A stretch of 64,000 nucleotides of DNA from positions 496,001 to 560,000 of the forward strand of contig JAMLGZ010000002.1 of NCBI GenBank assembly GCA_023957385.1, read 5' to 3'. Shown in pieces: positions 1-9,231 of the stretch; position 1 is the first letter of the stretch; each line of letters opens with the position of its first letter. Both the position numbers and the translations under genes were made by a program. Below the pieces are notes generated by a model that did no database searches, had not been told where the DNA came from, and saw nothing but the letters and a program-made list of their open reading frames with translations. This DNA comes from Brumimicrobium sp. (lineage in GTDB: Bacteria > Bacteroidota > Bacteroidia > Flavobacteriales_D > Crocinitomicaceae).

Positions 1-878
1 CTAATTCTTCATCCAGCAAGTCTGATTTTGAAATAGCTAATATTCTTCGCTTATCTAATAATTCAGGATTATATAATCGAAGCTCATTCAATAAAATATC
101 ATATTCTTCTTGAATATCCTTGCTGTCTGCTGGGATAAGAAAGAGTAATGCAGAATTTCGTTCAATATGCCTTAAGAAACGTAATCCAATACCTTTCCCT
201 TCGTGTGCTCCTTCTATGATTCCCGGGATATCTGCGACGATAAAAGATTTATCTCCTCTGTATTCTACCATTCCTAGGTTAGGGCGTAATGTAGTGAAAG
301 GATAGTCACCAATTTCAGGTTTAGCAGCGGTTATAACAGATAGTAAGGTACTTTTACCTGCATTTGGAAACCCCACAAGCCCAATGTCTGCTAGAATCTT
401 TAACTCAAGAATAGACCATCCTTCTTCACAATCTTCACCAGGCTGTGCATAGTCAGGGGCTTGATTTGTAGCGGTTTTAAAGAAAGTATTTCCCTTTCCG
501 CCTCGTCCACCCTTTCGTAAAATGCCTTCTTGCTTATCTTCTGTAATTTCAAAAAGTATTTCATTTGTTTCAGCGTCTCTAGCAACTGTTCCAATAGGGA
601 CTTCAATGATTACATCTTTTCCTTGAGCTCCTGTCATTAGATTTTCTCCACCAGAGACTCCATCGGTTGCTTTAATGTGCTTCTTGAATTTGAGATGCAA
701 GAGTGTCCACATTTGCTTATTTCCTCGTAAAATCACATGACCACCTCGTCCACCATCTCCCCCGTCGGGTCCGCCTTTAGGAATATATTTAGCCCTGAAA
801 AAATGGCGAGAACCAGCTCCTCCCTTTCCTGATTTACAAAAAATCTTAACGTAATCAACGAAATTATCAGAGGCCATG
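1..878 (-). CDS. obg: Obg/CgtA GTPase (3' part missing)
   Basis: Ribosome-associated GTPase of the Obg family, involved in late 50S assembly and stress control. 292 codons are present from the ATG at 878-876; the C-terminus lies beyond the left window edge. The glycine-rich Obg fold occupies about residues 1-160, with runs such as [12 protein letters not shown] near the start. The G domain follows, with P-loop GFPNAGKST near residue 167, switch-region [12 protein letters not shown] and a SKSD base-recognition motif near the visible end. The gene starts 9 bases after the adk stop and is the third gene of an hpt-adk-obg operon, an arrangement common in Bacteroidota. Identification is firm; only completeness is unknown. 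Confidence 0.95.
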
Positions 879-887
879 GGTAATAAT

Positions 888-1466
888 TTATTTCTTTAAA
901 GAATGAATAGCTGAAACAATAGCTTTGGTAATTGCATCTATTTCTCCTTTCCCATTAATCAGATAGAGTTTATTTTGTTTCTTATAAAATTCTTTTACAG
1001 GTGCTGTCTCGGCATTATAAACATTGATTCGATTTGCAATGATTTTCGGATCTGCATCATCGCTTCTTCCTGAATCAATTGCTCTTTTGCGAAGTCTTTC
1101 TTTTAACTCTTCCTCTGGTACTTCCAAAGCAATCATGCCTGTAATAGTTGTTCCTTTTTTTGATAAGAAGTTGTCTAGTGCTTCTGCTTGAGTTGAAGTG
1201 CGAGGAAATCCATCAAAAATAAAACCCCTTGCTTCAGCATGTTTGTTTACTTCAGACTCTAATAAGTTTATCGTTACTTCGTCAGGGACTAATTGTCCTT
1301 TATCAATATATGACTTGGCTAGTTTGCCAAGTTCAGTTCCTCCTTTTATGTTTGATCTAAAAATATCTCCAGTTGAAAGATGTACTAACCCAAACTCATT
1401 AATAATGCGTTCTGATTGTGTTCCTTTTCCTGCTCCCGGAGGTCCAAATAGTACTAAATTTAACAT
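888..1466 (-). CDS. adk: Adenylate kinase
   Basis: Cytosolic enzyme interconverting ATP + AMP and 2 ADP; 192 residues. The P-loop GPPGAGKGT is at residues 8-16, followed by the AMP-binding STGDIFR segment and the FDGFPRT motif. The LID is short (the [14 protein letters not shown] region) and has no zinc cysteines, so this is the short-LID form, closer in length to UMP/CMP kinases than to the roughly 214-residue E. coli enzyme. It lies 7 bases after hpt on the same strand and is probably transcribed from the hpt promoter near 2025. No irregularity seen. Confidence 0.97.
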   Translation of the reverse strand: MLNLVLFGPPGAGKGTQSERIINEFGLVHLSTGDIFRSNIKGGTELGKLAKSYIDKGQLVPDEVTINLLESEVNKHAEARGFIFDGFPRTSTQAEALDNFLSKKGTTITGMIALEVPEEELKERLRKRAIDSGRSDDADPKIIANRINVYNAETAPVKEFYKKQNKLYLINGKGEIDAITKAIVSAIHSLKK

Positions 1467-1473
1467 TGTGTAA

Positions 1474-2001
1474 TTATTCTTTTATCTTGTAAATATCCTT
1501 TAAATTTCTACCTTTTTCTTGGTAGTCTAATCCATAACCAACAATAAACTTGTTTTGTATTTCTTTACCAATATACTTTGGAGGTGTTTTCCCTTTAAAA
1601 GCGTCAGGTTTAAATAATAATGTTGCTACTTCAAAAGATTGTGGTTGATGTTCTTTCATCATTGTATGTAATTTCTCCAATGTTAAGCCAGTGTCAACAA
1701 TATCTTCTAAAATAATAACATGCTTCCCTTCCAATTCGGTGCTTAACCCAATCAATTTAGTCACTTTGCCGGAACTTGATGTGCCTTGGTAAGACTGAAC
1801 TTTTATAAAAGTAACTTCACAAGAAACAGAAATATGTTTAATTAAGTCACTGGCAAACATGAAGACACCATTCAGAACTCCTACGAAAACAATTTCTTTA
1901 TTTTCATAATCAGTATTGATTTTAGAAGCAACATTTTTTACTGCTTCTTGAATTTCCTCATGAGTTAAAAATAGTTCAAAACTTCTGTCTGCAACTTCCA
2001 C
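1474..2001 (-). CDS. hpt: Hypoxanthine phosphoribosyltransferase
   Basis: Purine salvage enzyme that makes IMP/GMP from hypoxanthine/guanine and PRPP; 175 residues. The PRPP-binding loop VIILEDIVDTGLTL is at residues 95-108, with the acidic pair E99-D100. The segment FVGVLNGVFMFASDL near residue 39 is the usual beta-strand and first-loop region. The start is a GTG at 2001-1999; no in-frame ATG exists close upstream, and a TATCTTTG -7 element on the minus strand (2029-2022) leaves a leader of only about 15 bases. First gene of the hpt-adk-obg operon, divergent from purK. Confidence 0.95.
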   Translation of the reverse strand: MEVADRSFELFLTHEEIQEAVKNVASKINTDYENKEIVFVGVLNGVFMFASDLIKHISVSCEVTFIKVQSYQGTSSSGKVTKLIGLSTELEGKHVIILEDIVDTGLTLEKLHTMMKEHQPQSFEVATLLFKPDAFKGKTPPKYIGKEIQNKFIVGYGLDYQEKGRNLKDIYKIKE

Positions 2002-2021
2002 AACAACAATTTTATTGGTAA

Positions 2022-2029
2022 CAAAGATA
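2022..2029 (-). promoter_or_regulatory. Candidate -7 element for hpt-adk-obg
   Basis: The minus strand reads TATCTTTG here, a full match to the Bacteroidota -7 consensus TAnnTTTG, about 20 bases before the hpt GTG. No clear TTG at the -33 position is seen, so this is a half-supported promoter. Confidence 0.5.
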
Positions 2030-2076
2030 ATATTAATATATAAGTAATTTGTGTTTAGTATCTTTTTTTAAAAATA

Positions 2077-2106
2077 TTGCATTTCCTAAAAAGGACATTA
2101 TCTTCG
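2077..2106 (+). promoter_or_regulatory. Bacteroidota-type promoter for purK
   Basis: TTG at 2077-2079, a 19-base spacer, then TATCTTCG at 2099-2106. This matches TTG-N19-TAnnTTTG at all but one fixed position. It places transcription start near 2112-2115, about 20 bases before the ATG at 2134, and implies that a reading-frame extension starting at the TTG is promoter, not protein. Confidence 0.65.
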
Positions 2107-2133
2107 CATTTATTAATCTTTAATGCAGATAAA

Positions 2134-3288
2134 ATGTGGTATGGTGATTTTTTAAGATTGGGTGTTTTAGGAGGTGGGCAATTAGGTAGAATGCTCATTC
2201 AATCTGCCATTAGTTACGATGTTCATGTTTATGTTATGGATATCTCTAAATCCTACCCATGTGGCAAAATTGCTTATGAATTTACAGAGGGCAATATACA
2301 AGATTACAATGAGGTAATCCAGTTTGGGAAAGATATGGATGTCCTCACAGTAGAAATTGAGCATGTAAATGTAGAAGCCCTTGAAGAATTAGAAAAACGT
2401 GGTGTAAGAGTATATCCACAACCAAGAGTTTTACGAATGATTCAGGACAAGGGATTGCAAAAACGTTTTTATCAAGAAAATAATATTCCAACAGCTCCTT
2501 TTCACTTAGTGGATAATAGAGATGAACTTATAACTAAGTTTAGCAATCAATATCCTTTTGTGCAAAAAGCTAGAAAAGGAGGATACGATGGGAAGGGAGT
2601 CTATACAATAAACACAGAAAAGGATTTAGCGGAGGCTTTTGATGCGCCCTCTGTGATTGAAGAAAAGATTCCATTTAAGAAAGAACTATCTGTTTTAGTA
2701 GCTAGAAATTCTGAGGGGGAGATGGCAGCTTTTCCTGTTGTAGAATGTGAATTTAACCCATCTCTCAATTTAGTGGAATTTCTTTTTACTCCAGCTGATA
2801 TCACTCCAGCAGTTGAAGAAAAGGCAAAAGAAATAGCAAAGGATGTGATTACCAAATTAGATATGGTGGGTTTATTAGCTGTTGAATTTTTCCTAACTCA
2901 AGAGGATGAATTATTAGTAAATGAAGTTGCTCCAAGACCGCATAATAGCGGACACCATACAATAGAATGTTCTAATATTTCTCAATTTGAACAACACTTA
3001 AGATCCATTCTTAACCTACCCTTAGGTAATACTGATACCGTTATTCCGGGTGTGATGGTTAATCTACTGGGAGGGGAAGAGGGAAGTGGAAAAGCGCTTT
3101 ATCAGGGTATTGAAGATGTCATGAAGATAAAAGGTGTTTACGTACATTCATACGGAAAACCAGAAACGAAACCTCATAGGAAAATGGGACATGTAACTAT
3201 TACGGATACATCCATTGAGAAGGCTAAAGAAAAAGCTAGAATAGTTCAAAATAAATTAAATATTGTACCTTTTATTGATAAAAGGTAA
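2134..3288 (+). CDS. purK: 5-(carboxyamino)imidazole ribonucleotide synthase
   Basis: De novo purine biosynthesis: ATP-dependent carboxylation of AIR to N5-CAIR. 384 residues from the ATG at 2134. The N-terminal LGVLGGGQLGRML is the family signature, followed by an ATP-grasp fold: QKARKGGYDGKGV (ATP loop), VIEEKIPFKKELSV, and the metal/phosphate site NEVAPRPHNSGHH. A frame extension to a TTG at 2077 was rejected because that TTG is the -33 element of a promoter. No purE is seen next to it. Likely monocistronic; 50 bases separate it from the next gene. Confidence 0.95.
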   Translation: MWYGDFLRLGVLGGGQLGRMLIQSAISYDVHVYVMDISKSYPCGKIAYEFTEGNIQDYNEVIQFGKDMDVLTVEIEHVNVEALEELEKRGVRVYPQPRVLRMIQDKGLQKRFYQENNIPTAPFHLVDNRDELITKFSNQYPFVQKARKGGYDGKGVYTINTEKDLAEAFDAPSVIEEKIPFKKELSVLVARNSEGEMAAFPVVECEFNPSLNLVEFLFTPADITPAVEEKAKEIAKDVITKLDMVGLLAVEFFLTQEDELLVNEVAPRPHNSGHHTIECSNISQFEQHLRSILNLPLGNTDTVIPGVMVNLLGGEEGSGKALYQGIEDVMKIKGVYVHSYGKPETKPHRKMGHVTITDTSIEKAKEKARIVQNKLNIVPFIDKR

Positions 3289-3338
3289 TTAGATGTCATT
3301 TAATTTTCTTAGTTTTATAAATTGAACATTGTTTCAAC

Positions 3339-6300
3339 ATGAGGCTAACTAAGATTCTACCGATTCTCATATTATTGGTATTCCCTTTTTTGCTGTATTC
3401 TCAGGTGTATTCACTAAAGAATTATAGACAAAAGGATGGACTTAATTTGTCTTCATTTTTAGCAGTAGAGGAATCTCCAGATGGCTATATTTGGTTCGGT
3501 TCGGATGGGGCTGGTTTAATACGGTATGATGGGAATAATTTTGATTATCTTTCCTCTATCCAAGGAAGAAGTAACCGACATGTTCAACAAATTTTATTTC
3601 AAGGAGATAAAATTCTATTTTCTACTATCTATAGTGGGATTTATGAATACAACTATGGTGTAATCAGAGAATTGGGATATATCAATGGTTTGGAAAAAGG
3701 GAAAGCTACTTTCCCATTTCATAAAAATGCTGTAGTAATTTTTGTAAATGGTATCAAACTCTATCAAGGGGATAAAATTATTGATGAAAAAAATTTTTAT
3801 ACCTACGAAGAAGATTTAAAAATTTATGGCAATTTTAAATTAAATGAAAATCAATGTATTTTCACTTCTAAAGGAAATTATTTTGTCACTCCTGAGAAAA
3901 TTCAAAATTTAAATGAATGGCTGCTGACTGATGAAGGTACTACAAAGGACTTAATTCTTGCAACTAAGAAGGGAGATAGTCTCATTATGTTTGATAAATT
4001 TCTTAAGCAAGAATTAACAATTTTAATTGAAGAAAATAGACCCAAATTTTTTATTAATCAGAAATTAGAAAAATCCATATTAGAAGAAGGAGAATATGTG
4101 GTTTCATGGTCTAAAAAAGGAAGTGAAATTTATTTTGTAACCAATTATGGGGATATACTAAAGTGGACTTCAAAGACTAGCGAGTTCCAAACTATTTTCG
4201 TATCAAAGAAAAACGGCATAAATACACCAACAGATATTTTAGTTGATAAAAATGGAGATATATGGGTAACAAGTCATACAAGTGGTATTTATCGTGTGTC
4301 TATAGAACCTTTTTCTACCATAGGGAGAGGTGCTCCATTTGAAACGAAAGGAATCTCATTTGTGGGAAGGACAAATGATGGAAGATATATTGTTAATACA
4401 CTTGATAATGAAGTTTATATTGGAACCGATGAGAGTGACGAATATAAGTTAATAAAGGATGTTGTAATTTCTTCAATGACGTATTACAAAGAAAGAGCAC
4501 TTGTATCCACAAATAAGGGTATTTATGAATTAAAAGATGATGAATTTATACCTTTTGCTCCTTTGAATGAATTCCATAATCGGTCAATCAATCTAGTATT
4601 TTATGGATATGACAATATCTGGATAGGTGTTTCTGGTAAAGGATTAGTAAGGAAAAATTTAGAAACTAATGATAGCCGCTATTTTAGTACCTCGTCAAAT
4701 TATTTTTATAATGCTCTATATAATCAGGATTCTTCAGCTTTATTCTTTGGGTCAAACAATGGTGTTTTTAAATATTATAAAGAAGGCGATATCTTATCTA
4801 AATTGGTAAAGAAGGTTGATGGTATTGAGATGGGATACTATGTAGGTAATTCCACCAAAGATTCATACGGTAATCTTTGGTTTAGTTTTGATAATGGCTT
4901 GATGGGTATTCTCCCTTCTGGTAAACAAATAGCTATCACAGAAGAAAAATTCCTTCCCTCTCTATTGATTTATACGCTGAATTCAGATAGATTTGGAAAT
5001 CTTTATGTAGGAAGTAATGTCGGTGTTACTATTATTAAAATTGATAAGAATGGAATACCTCAATCAAGTATCACGTATGATAAAAGCAATGGCTTTTATG
5101 GGTATGAGACTAACATGCGGTCTTCATTTGATTTACCTAATGGGCAAATATTATTAGGTACAGTTGAAGGTGCCTTTATTGTAAAACCTAGGCAATTAAT
5201 AAAAATCCAAACTCCAAATAGACCTTCAATATTTTCAGTTACGGATAAAGGGGTTGAAAAATTAAAAAGTTCTCTTCATTCTGTTTCGTTAACTACAGTG
5301 AATAATAATATTCATATTCAATTTAAAAGTATAAATTCCAAATCTAGCTTTGTTTTATATAGCCATCGTTTGAAAGGGAAATATAATGAATGGACAAATT
5401 GGTCTAAGAACAAAGGTGTAACCTTTAATAATTTAGAACCTGGTGAATATATCTTTGAGGTAAGAGCATCAATTGATGGTGAAAAGATTAGTGAAATTAG
5501 TTCAGTTGCCATAAGAATTCAAGTCCCTTTTTATAAAAATAAGTGGTTTATAATTGTATTTATTTCTTTGGTAGTTATTATCTATCTTGTAATTATTGAT
5601 AGAAACAAGAAGTATGACAAGAAAAATATTATTCTTTCTAGGGATATAGGAGTTGCCCGAGTAATGGGTATAGGAATGGTGCTATTTGGTAGTATTGTAA
5701 ATACTTTTATACATATAATTGCATCGCGAATAGATGTGGAAATTGAAAATCATGATATCAGTGCAATTATTCTAGGAGCAGTCGTTCTTGTTCTATGTCT
5801 TATCGTGATTTTCTTTAAAGGGGCCTATAAAGATGCAAAAATATACTTAGGTATAGGGTATGTGCTTTTATTAGTATATAATTTTCTATTTGTTTTTCTT
5901 TCAAATATTCATGTATTCTATGTTATAAATACATTAATATTTATTTCTATGGCTTCATATGCATTCAAGAAAATTAGATCTATCATTTTTTTGAGTTTAG
6001 TTATTGTTGCTGTATCTTTTTTGATGATATTCTTTGTAAGTGATACTTATTATAATCAATATCTATTTTTAATAGGAATCGTTTTGTCGGCTGTGTTGAT
6101 GATCTTAATAATGTATTTACGGAATAGTTCGTTGGAACAGTTGATTTTTACTTCAGGTGTTATCAATAATGGAAATGCATTAGTGGTGGCTTTTGATGTC
6201 AATGGTGTAATTACATATGCAAGTGAAAACATCGAATCATTGCTAGGTACGAAAAAAGATTTAAAGGGGACTCCTATTTCTTATCTTAATAAGTTTTACC

Positions 6301-7673
6301 CAACAAAAGATTATGATAGTGATCGATTTCCAAATGTAAACTTGTCAACTTCCTTTAACGATGGTGGTATCTTTGTTACGCCTTTGCTAACTAAAAAAGA
6401 TGAGATAGTTTATTACCAATGGTCATGTAAGGAATTTTCAGAACATGTTAGAGTTATTTTAGGGCAGGATGTGACGGAGAAAATCAAATTAGAAAATTAT
6501 TATGAACTTATTGTTAGAAATGCAGAAGATTTAATTTTCCAAACAGATACAGAAGGAAATTTTACATTCTTAAATGAGAGAGGAACTGAGATTTTGGAAA
6601 AACCAATAACAGATTTGTTAGGAACTCCAATTTTTAATTTAGTTGAAGATTCTTATAAAGAAAAGGTTATTAATTTCTTTAAAGACTGCCAAAATCTTGA
6701 AATGAAGAATAGTTATATCGAATTCTTGATTTCCCCTTCAAAAAAGAAAAAGAAAAAGTGGCTCGGGTTAAAATTAACAACTATGCGTAAACCAGGAGTA
6801 GAAAATGAAATCACTGGATTCTTGGGATTAGCAAGAGATGTTACAGAAGCATTAAATTACAAAGGAATTATTGAAGAGCAGAATAAAGATATTACAGACT
6901 CCATTAACTATGCACGTAGAATACAGTTTAATATGCTTCCACGTACTTCTGATTTTGATAAATTATTTGAGGAATTCTTTATTTTATATCGACCTAGGGA
7001 TATTGTCTCTGGAGATTTCGTTTGGTTGCGAAAAATTGAAGGAAAGACAGTGCTGATTGTCGGAGATTGTACAGGGCACGGTGTACCTGGGGCATTTATG
7101 ACTTCTTTAGGAATTAATATTTTAAATCAGATTATTTTAGAGGCTGGAGTGCTCAACCCAGGTGATATATTAAATAGATTGGATAGGCATCTAATAGATG
7201 TACTTCCAAGAGATGGTAGAAACGTGATTCGTGATGGAATGGAGGTGGTTGTATGTGTGTTCGATGACAAATCTGATTTGCTGGAGTATGCTACTGCAGG
7301 TGGACGTTTTGTTATAGTGAATAGTGAGACAAGGCAAGTTAACGTCATTAGAGGGCAAGCCAAGCACATTGGAGATGAAATAGAGAATGAAGATTTCCAA
7401 TATACAACCAAGATGATATCGATCACAGAGGATCATATTATTTATCTTTTCTCTGATGGCTATATAGATCAGTTTGGAGGAGATAATAATAAAAAGTTGA
7501 CCTTTAAAAAATTCTTAGGTTTATTAGAAGCAATCTCTCCTCAATACTTAAAGGAACAAAATAGTATGATGCAAGAACATCTTTCAGAATGGATTGGATC
7601 AAATCAACAAACAGATGATATTACTGTAATAGGTGTCAAAAGAAAGAAAAAACATATTGATTTGGATATGTAA
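3339..7673 (+). CDS. Periplasmic-propeller, PAS and SpoIIE phosphatase sensor
   Basis: 1444-residue membrane signal protein. In order: a signal peptide (about 1-21); beta-propeller repeats with two-component-regulator-propeller motifs such as GYIWFGSDGAGLIRYDG and GDIWVTSHTSGIYR (about 22-640); a Y_Y_Y-type domain (about 660-715); several membrane helices from residue 734 to about 930; a PAS domain near 944 and a second near 1053; and a SpoIIE-type PP2C phosphatase from about 1187. Phosphatase metal motifs are intact: VSGDF, VGDCTGHGVPGAFM (about 1240), FSDGYIDQFGG (about 1371) and TDDITVIG at the C-terminus. Where hybrid two-component systems carry a histidine kinase, this protein carries a Ser/Thr phosphatase, suggesting an extracellular or periplasmic cue controlling a partner-switch pathway. 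No anti-sigma or STAS gene lies beside it. Ligand unknown. Confidence 0.85.
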   Translation: MRLTKILPILILLVFPFLLYSQVYSLKNYRQKDGLNLSSFLAVEESPDGYIWFGSDGAGLIRYDGNNFDYLSSIQGRSNRHVQQILFQGDKILFSTIYSGIYEYNYGVIRELGYINGLEKGKATFPFHKNAVVIFVNGIKLYQGDKIIDEKNFYTYEEDLKIYGNFKLNENQCIFTSKGNYFVTPEKIQNLNEWLLTDEGTTKDLILATKKGDSLIMFDKFLKQELTILIEENRPKFFINQKLEKSILEEGEYVVSWSKKGSEIYFVTNYGDILKWTSKTSEFQTIFVSKKNGINTPTDILVDKNGDIWVTSHTSGIYRVSIEPFSTIGRGAPFETKGISFVGRTNDGRYIVNTLDNEVYIGTDESDEYKLIKDVVISSMTYYKERALVSTNKGIYELKDDEFIPFAPLNEFHNRSINLVFYGYDNIWIGVSGKGLVRKNLETNDSRYFSTSSNYFYNALYNQDSSALFFGSNNGVFKYYKEGDILSKLVKKVDGIEMGYYVGNSTKDSYGNLWFSFDNGLMGILPSGKQIAITEEKFLPSLLIYTLNSDRFGNLYVGSNVGVTIIKIDKNGIPQSSITYDKSNGFYGYETNMRSSFDLPNGQILLGTVEGAFIVKPRQLIKIQTPNRPSIFSVTDKGVEKLKSSLHSVSLTTVNNNIHIQFKSINSKSSFVLYSHRLKGKYNEWTNWSKNKGVTFNNLEPGEYIFEVRASIDGEKISEISSVAIRIQVPFYKNKWFIIVFISLVVIIYLVIIDRNKKYDKKNIILSRDIGVARVMGIGMVLFGSIVNTFIHIIASRIDVEIENHDISAIILGAVVLVLCLIVIFFKGAYKDAKIYLGIGYVLLLVYNFLFVFLSNIHVFYVINTLIFISMASYAFKKIRSIIFLSLVIVAVSFLMIFFVSDTYYNQYLFLIGIVLSAVLMILIMYLRNSSLEQLIFTSGVINNGNALVVAFDVNGVITYASENIESLLGTKKDLKGTPISYLNKFYPTKDYDSDRFPNVNLSTSFNDGGIFVTPLLTKKDEIVYYQWSCKEFSEHVRVILGQDVTEKIKLENYYELIVRNAEDLIFQTDTEGNFTFLNERGTEILEKPITDLLGTPIFNLVEDSYKEKVINFFKDCQNLEMKNSYIEFLISPSKKKKKKWLGLKLTTMRKPGVENEITGFLGLARDVTEALNYKGIIEEQNKDITDSINYARRIQFNMLPRTSDFDKLFEEFFILYRPRDIVSGDFVWLRKIEGKTVLIVGDCTGHGVPGAFMTSLGINILNQIILEAGVLNPGDILNRLDRHLIDVLPRDGRNVIRDGMEVVVCVFDDKSDLLEYATAGGRFVIVNSETRQVNVIRGQAKHIGDEIENEDFQYTTKMISITEDHIIYLFSDGYIDQFGGDNNKKLTFKKFLGLLEAISPQYLKEQNSMMQEHLSEWIGSNQQTDDITVIGVKRKKKHIDLDM

Positions 7674-7718
7674 GAATTAAGTATTACATTCAATAAAATT
7701 TTTAAAACCACCTCTATC

Positions 7719-9032
7719 ATGCAAGAAAAATATTTGCATTATCTATGGCGTATGAAACGCCTTCCTTTGCATCAATTTAAATTAATTAATTATCCGAAAT
7801 CATCTGTTTATATTGAAAATATTGGATGGTATAATCAAGAATCTGGGCCTGATTTTTTTAATGGGTCGGTAATATTAGATAATATTAGATGGCAGGGAAA
7901 TATTGAAATGCACATTAAATCTTCTGATTGGTATGTACATAAACATCATTTAGACAAGGCTTATCAAAATGTAATTCTTCATGTGGTGTATGAGTATGAT
8001 AAACCCGTCTATATTGAAGGAAAAGAAATCCCTACTATTGAATTAAAACCATATATAGAAAAAGAACACCTGAATCGCTACATAAAAATGATAAATCATG
8101 AAAATCATTTTCATATTCCATGTTATAGAAATATTAAATCACATATCATCTCTTTGCACCAACAAATTGAGATAGCTTTTTTCAATAGAATAGAACGAAA
8201 GGGAATAGAATTAGTTGAGAAGATAGACGATAGGGATTTTTATTCCTTGTTTTATCATGCCATATTAAAATCAGTTGGGGGAAAAACAAATGTACTAGCA
8301 TTAGAACAATTAGGGAATATGCTACCTTATTCTATACTCTTAAGGGAATCTTGGAATCCTGTGCATGTTGAGTCATTGTTGTTTGGTTGTTCAGGCTTGC
8401 TTTCTATATCTTGTGATGATGAATACTTTCTTCATTTATGTAAAAATTGGCAACTTTTAAAACGGAAATATAATTTGTCAGAAATGAATAGAGAGTCATG
8501 GAAATTTGGCGGAACTCGCCCTAACAGTTTTCCCACTATGCTGTTAGCTCAACTAAGTATATTTCTTATTCAGTTTAAACTGGAGAATATATATAAATTA
8601 GATTCGCAAGCACTGTTGACTAGAATAGAAAGTATATCTTCAAATTCTATGAATGTGTATTGGCAGAATCATTACCTATTTGGTGTAGAAACTAACTGTA
8701 AAAAGAATCAATTCTCACCGTTATTTAAACAAAACTTGTTAATTAATGGAGTAATTCCTCTATTGGTTGCTTTAAAATATATGCATAACGATTTCTCATA
8801 TATGGAGAAGGCAATTGATTTAGCTGAAAATATCCCTCCAGAAAATAATAATATTATCAATTATTGGAAAAGTTTAAATATATTTCCCAAAAATGTACTA
8901 GAAAGTCAAGGTTTATTAGAATTAAAGAATGAATTTTGTAATTTTAAGAAATGTTTATCCTGTAAAGTTGGAGCAGCTATATTAGAATATGAAAATAAAG
9001 AAATTGATACAAAAAATAGTATTTTTCTTTGA
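7719..9032 (+). CDS. DUF2851 family protein
   Basis: 437-residue cytosolic protein with no signal peptide or membrane helix. The N-terminal pattern (LHYLWRMKRLPL, NQESGPDFFNGSVILDNI, GNIEMHIKSSDW, HHLDKAYQNVILHVVYE) is that of the Bacteroidota DUF2851 family, whose conserved acidic and GNIEMH residues resemble a nuclease-type core; that resemblance is inference. The C-terminus has a CNFKKCLSCKVG cysteine cluster (three Cys within ten residues), possibly metal binding. The stop is followed after one base by the PspC-like ATG, so the genes are probably co-transcribed. Family assignment firm, function unknown. Confidence 0.85.
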   Translation: MQEKYLHYLWRMKRLPLHQFKLINYPKSSVYIENIGWYNQESGPDFFNGSVILDNIRWQGNIEMHIKSSDWYVHKHHLDKAYQNVILHVVYEYDKPVYIEGKEIPTIELKPYIEKEHLNRYIKMINHENHFHIPCYRNIKSHIISLHQQIEIAFFNRIERKGIELVEKIDDRDFYSLFYHAILKSVGGKTNVLALEQLGNMLPYSILLRESWNPVHVESLLFGCSGLLSISCDDEYFLHLCKNWQLLKRKYNLSEMNRESWKFGGTRPNSFPTMLLAQLSIFLIQFKLENIYKLDSQALLTRIESISSNSMNVYWQNHYLFGVETNCKKNQFSPLFKQNLLINGVIPLLVALKYMHNDFSYMEKAIDLAENIPPENNNIINYWKSLNIFPKNVLESQGLLELKNEFCNFKKCLSCKVGAAILEYENKEIDTKNSIFL

Positions 9033-9033
9033 G

Positions 9034-9231
9034 ATGCGTTCGTTTGGAGTAAGTGAATGGTGGGCTAAAAAGCTGGGTATTCAAACTAAACGTGTTCGCT
9101 TATTCTTTATTTATAGCTCCTTTATTACGCTTGGATCTCCGATAATTATATATTTGTTTATGAGTCTCATTTTAGAATACAAGCACATTTTTAAATTCTC
9201 CAAAAGAAGAAAATCGATATGGGAATTGTAA
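9034..9231 (+). CDS. Small PspC-domain membrane protein
   Basis: 65-residue protein covering little more than a PspC domain: the motif FGVSEWWAKKLGIQTKRVR, followed by a hydrophobic hairpin (LFFIYSSFITLGSPIIIYLF) and a basic tail. It probably sits in the inner membrane. I chose the ATG at 9034 because the PspC core starts there and it directly follows the DUF2851 stop; an in-frame ATG at 8989 would overlap that gene by 44 bases. It overlaps the next gene by 13 bases. The role is not known; full PspC proteins act in envelope stress, but no other psp genes are seen. Confidence 0.75.
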   Translation: MRSFGVSEWWAKKLGIQTKRVRLFFIYSSFITLGSPIIIYLFMSLILEYKHIFKFSKRRKSIWEL

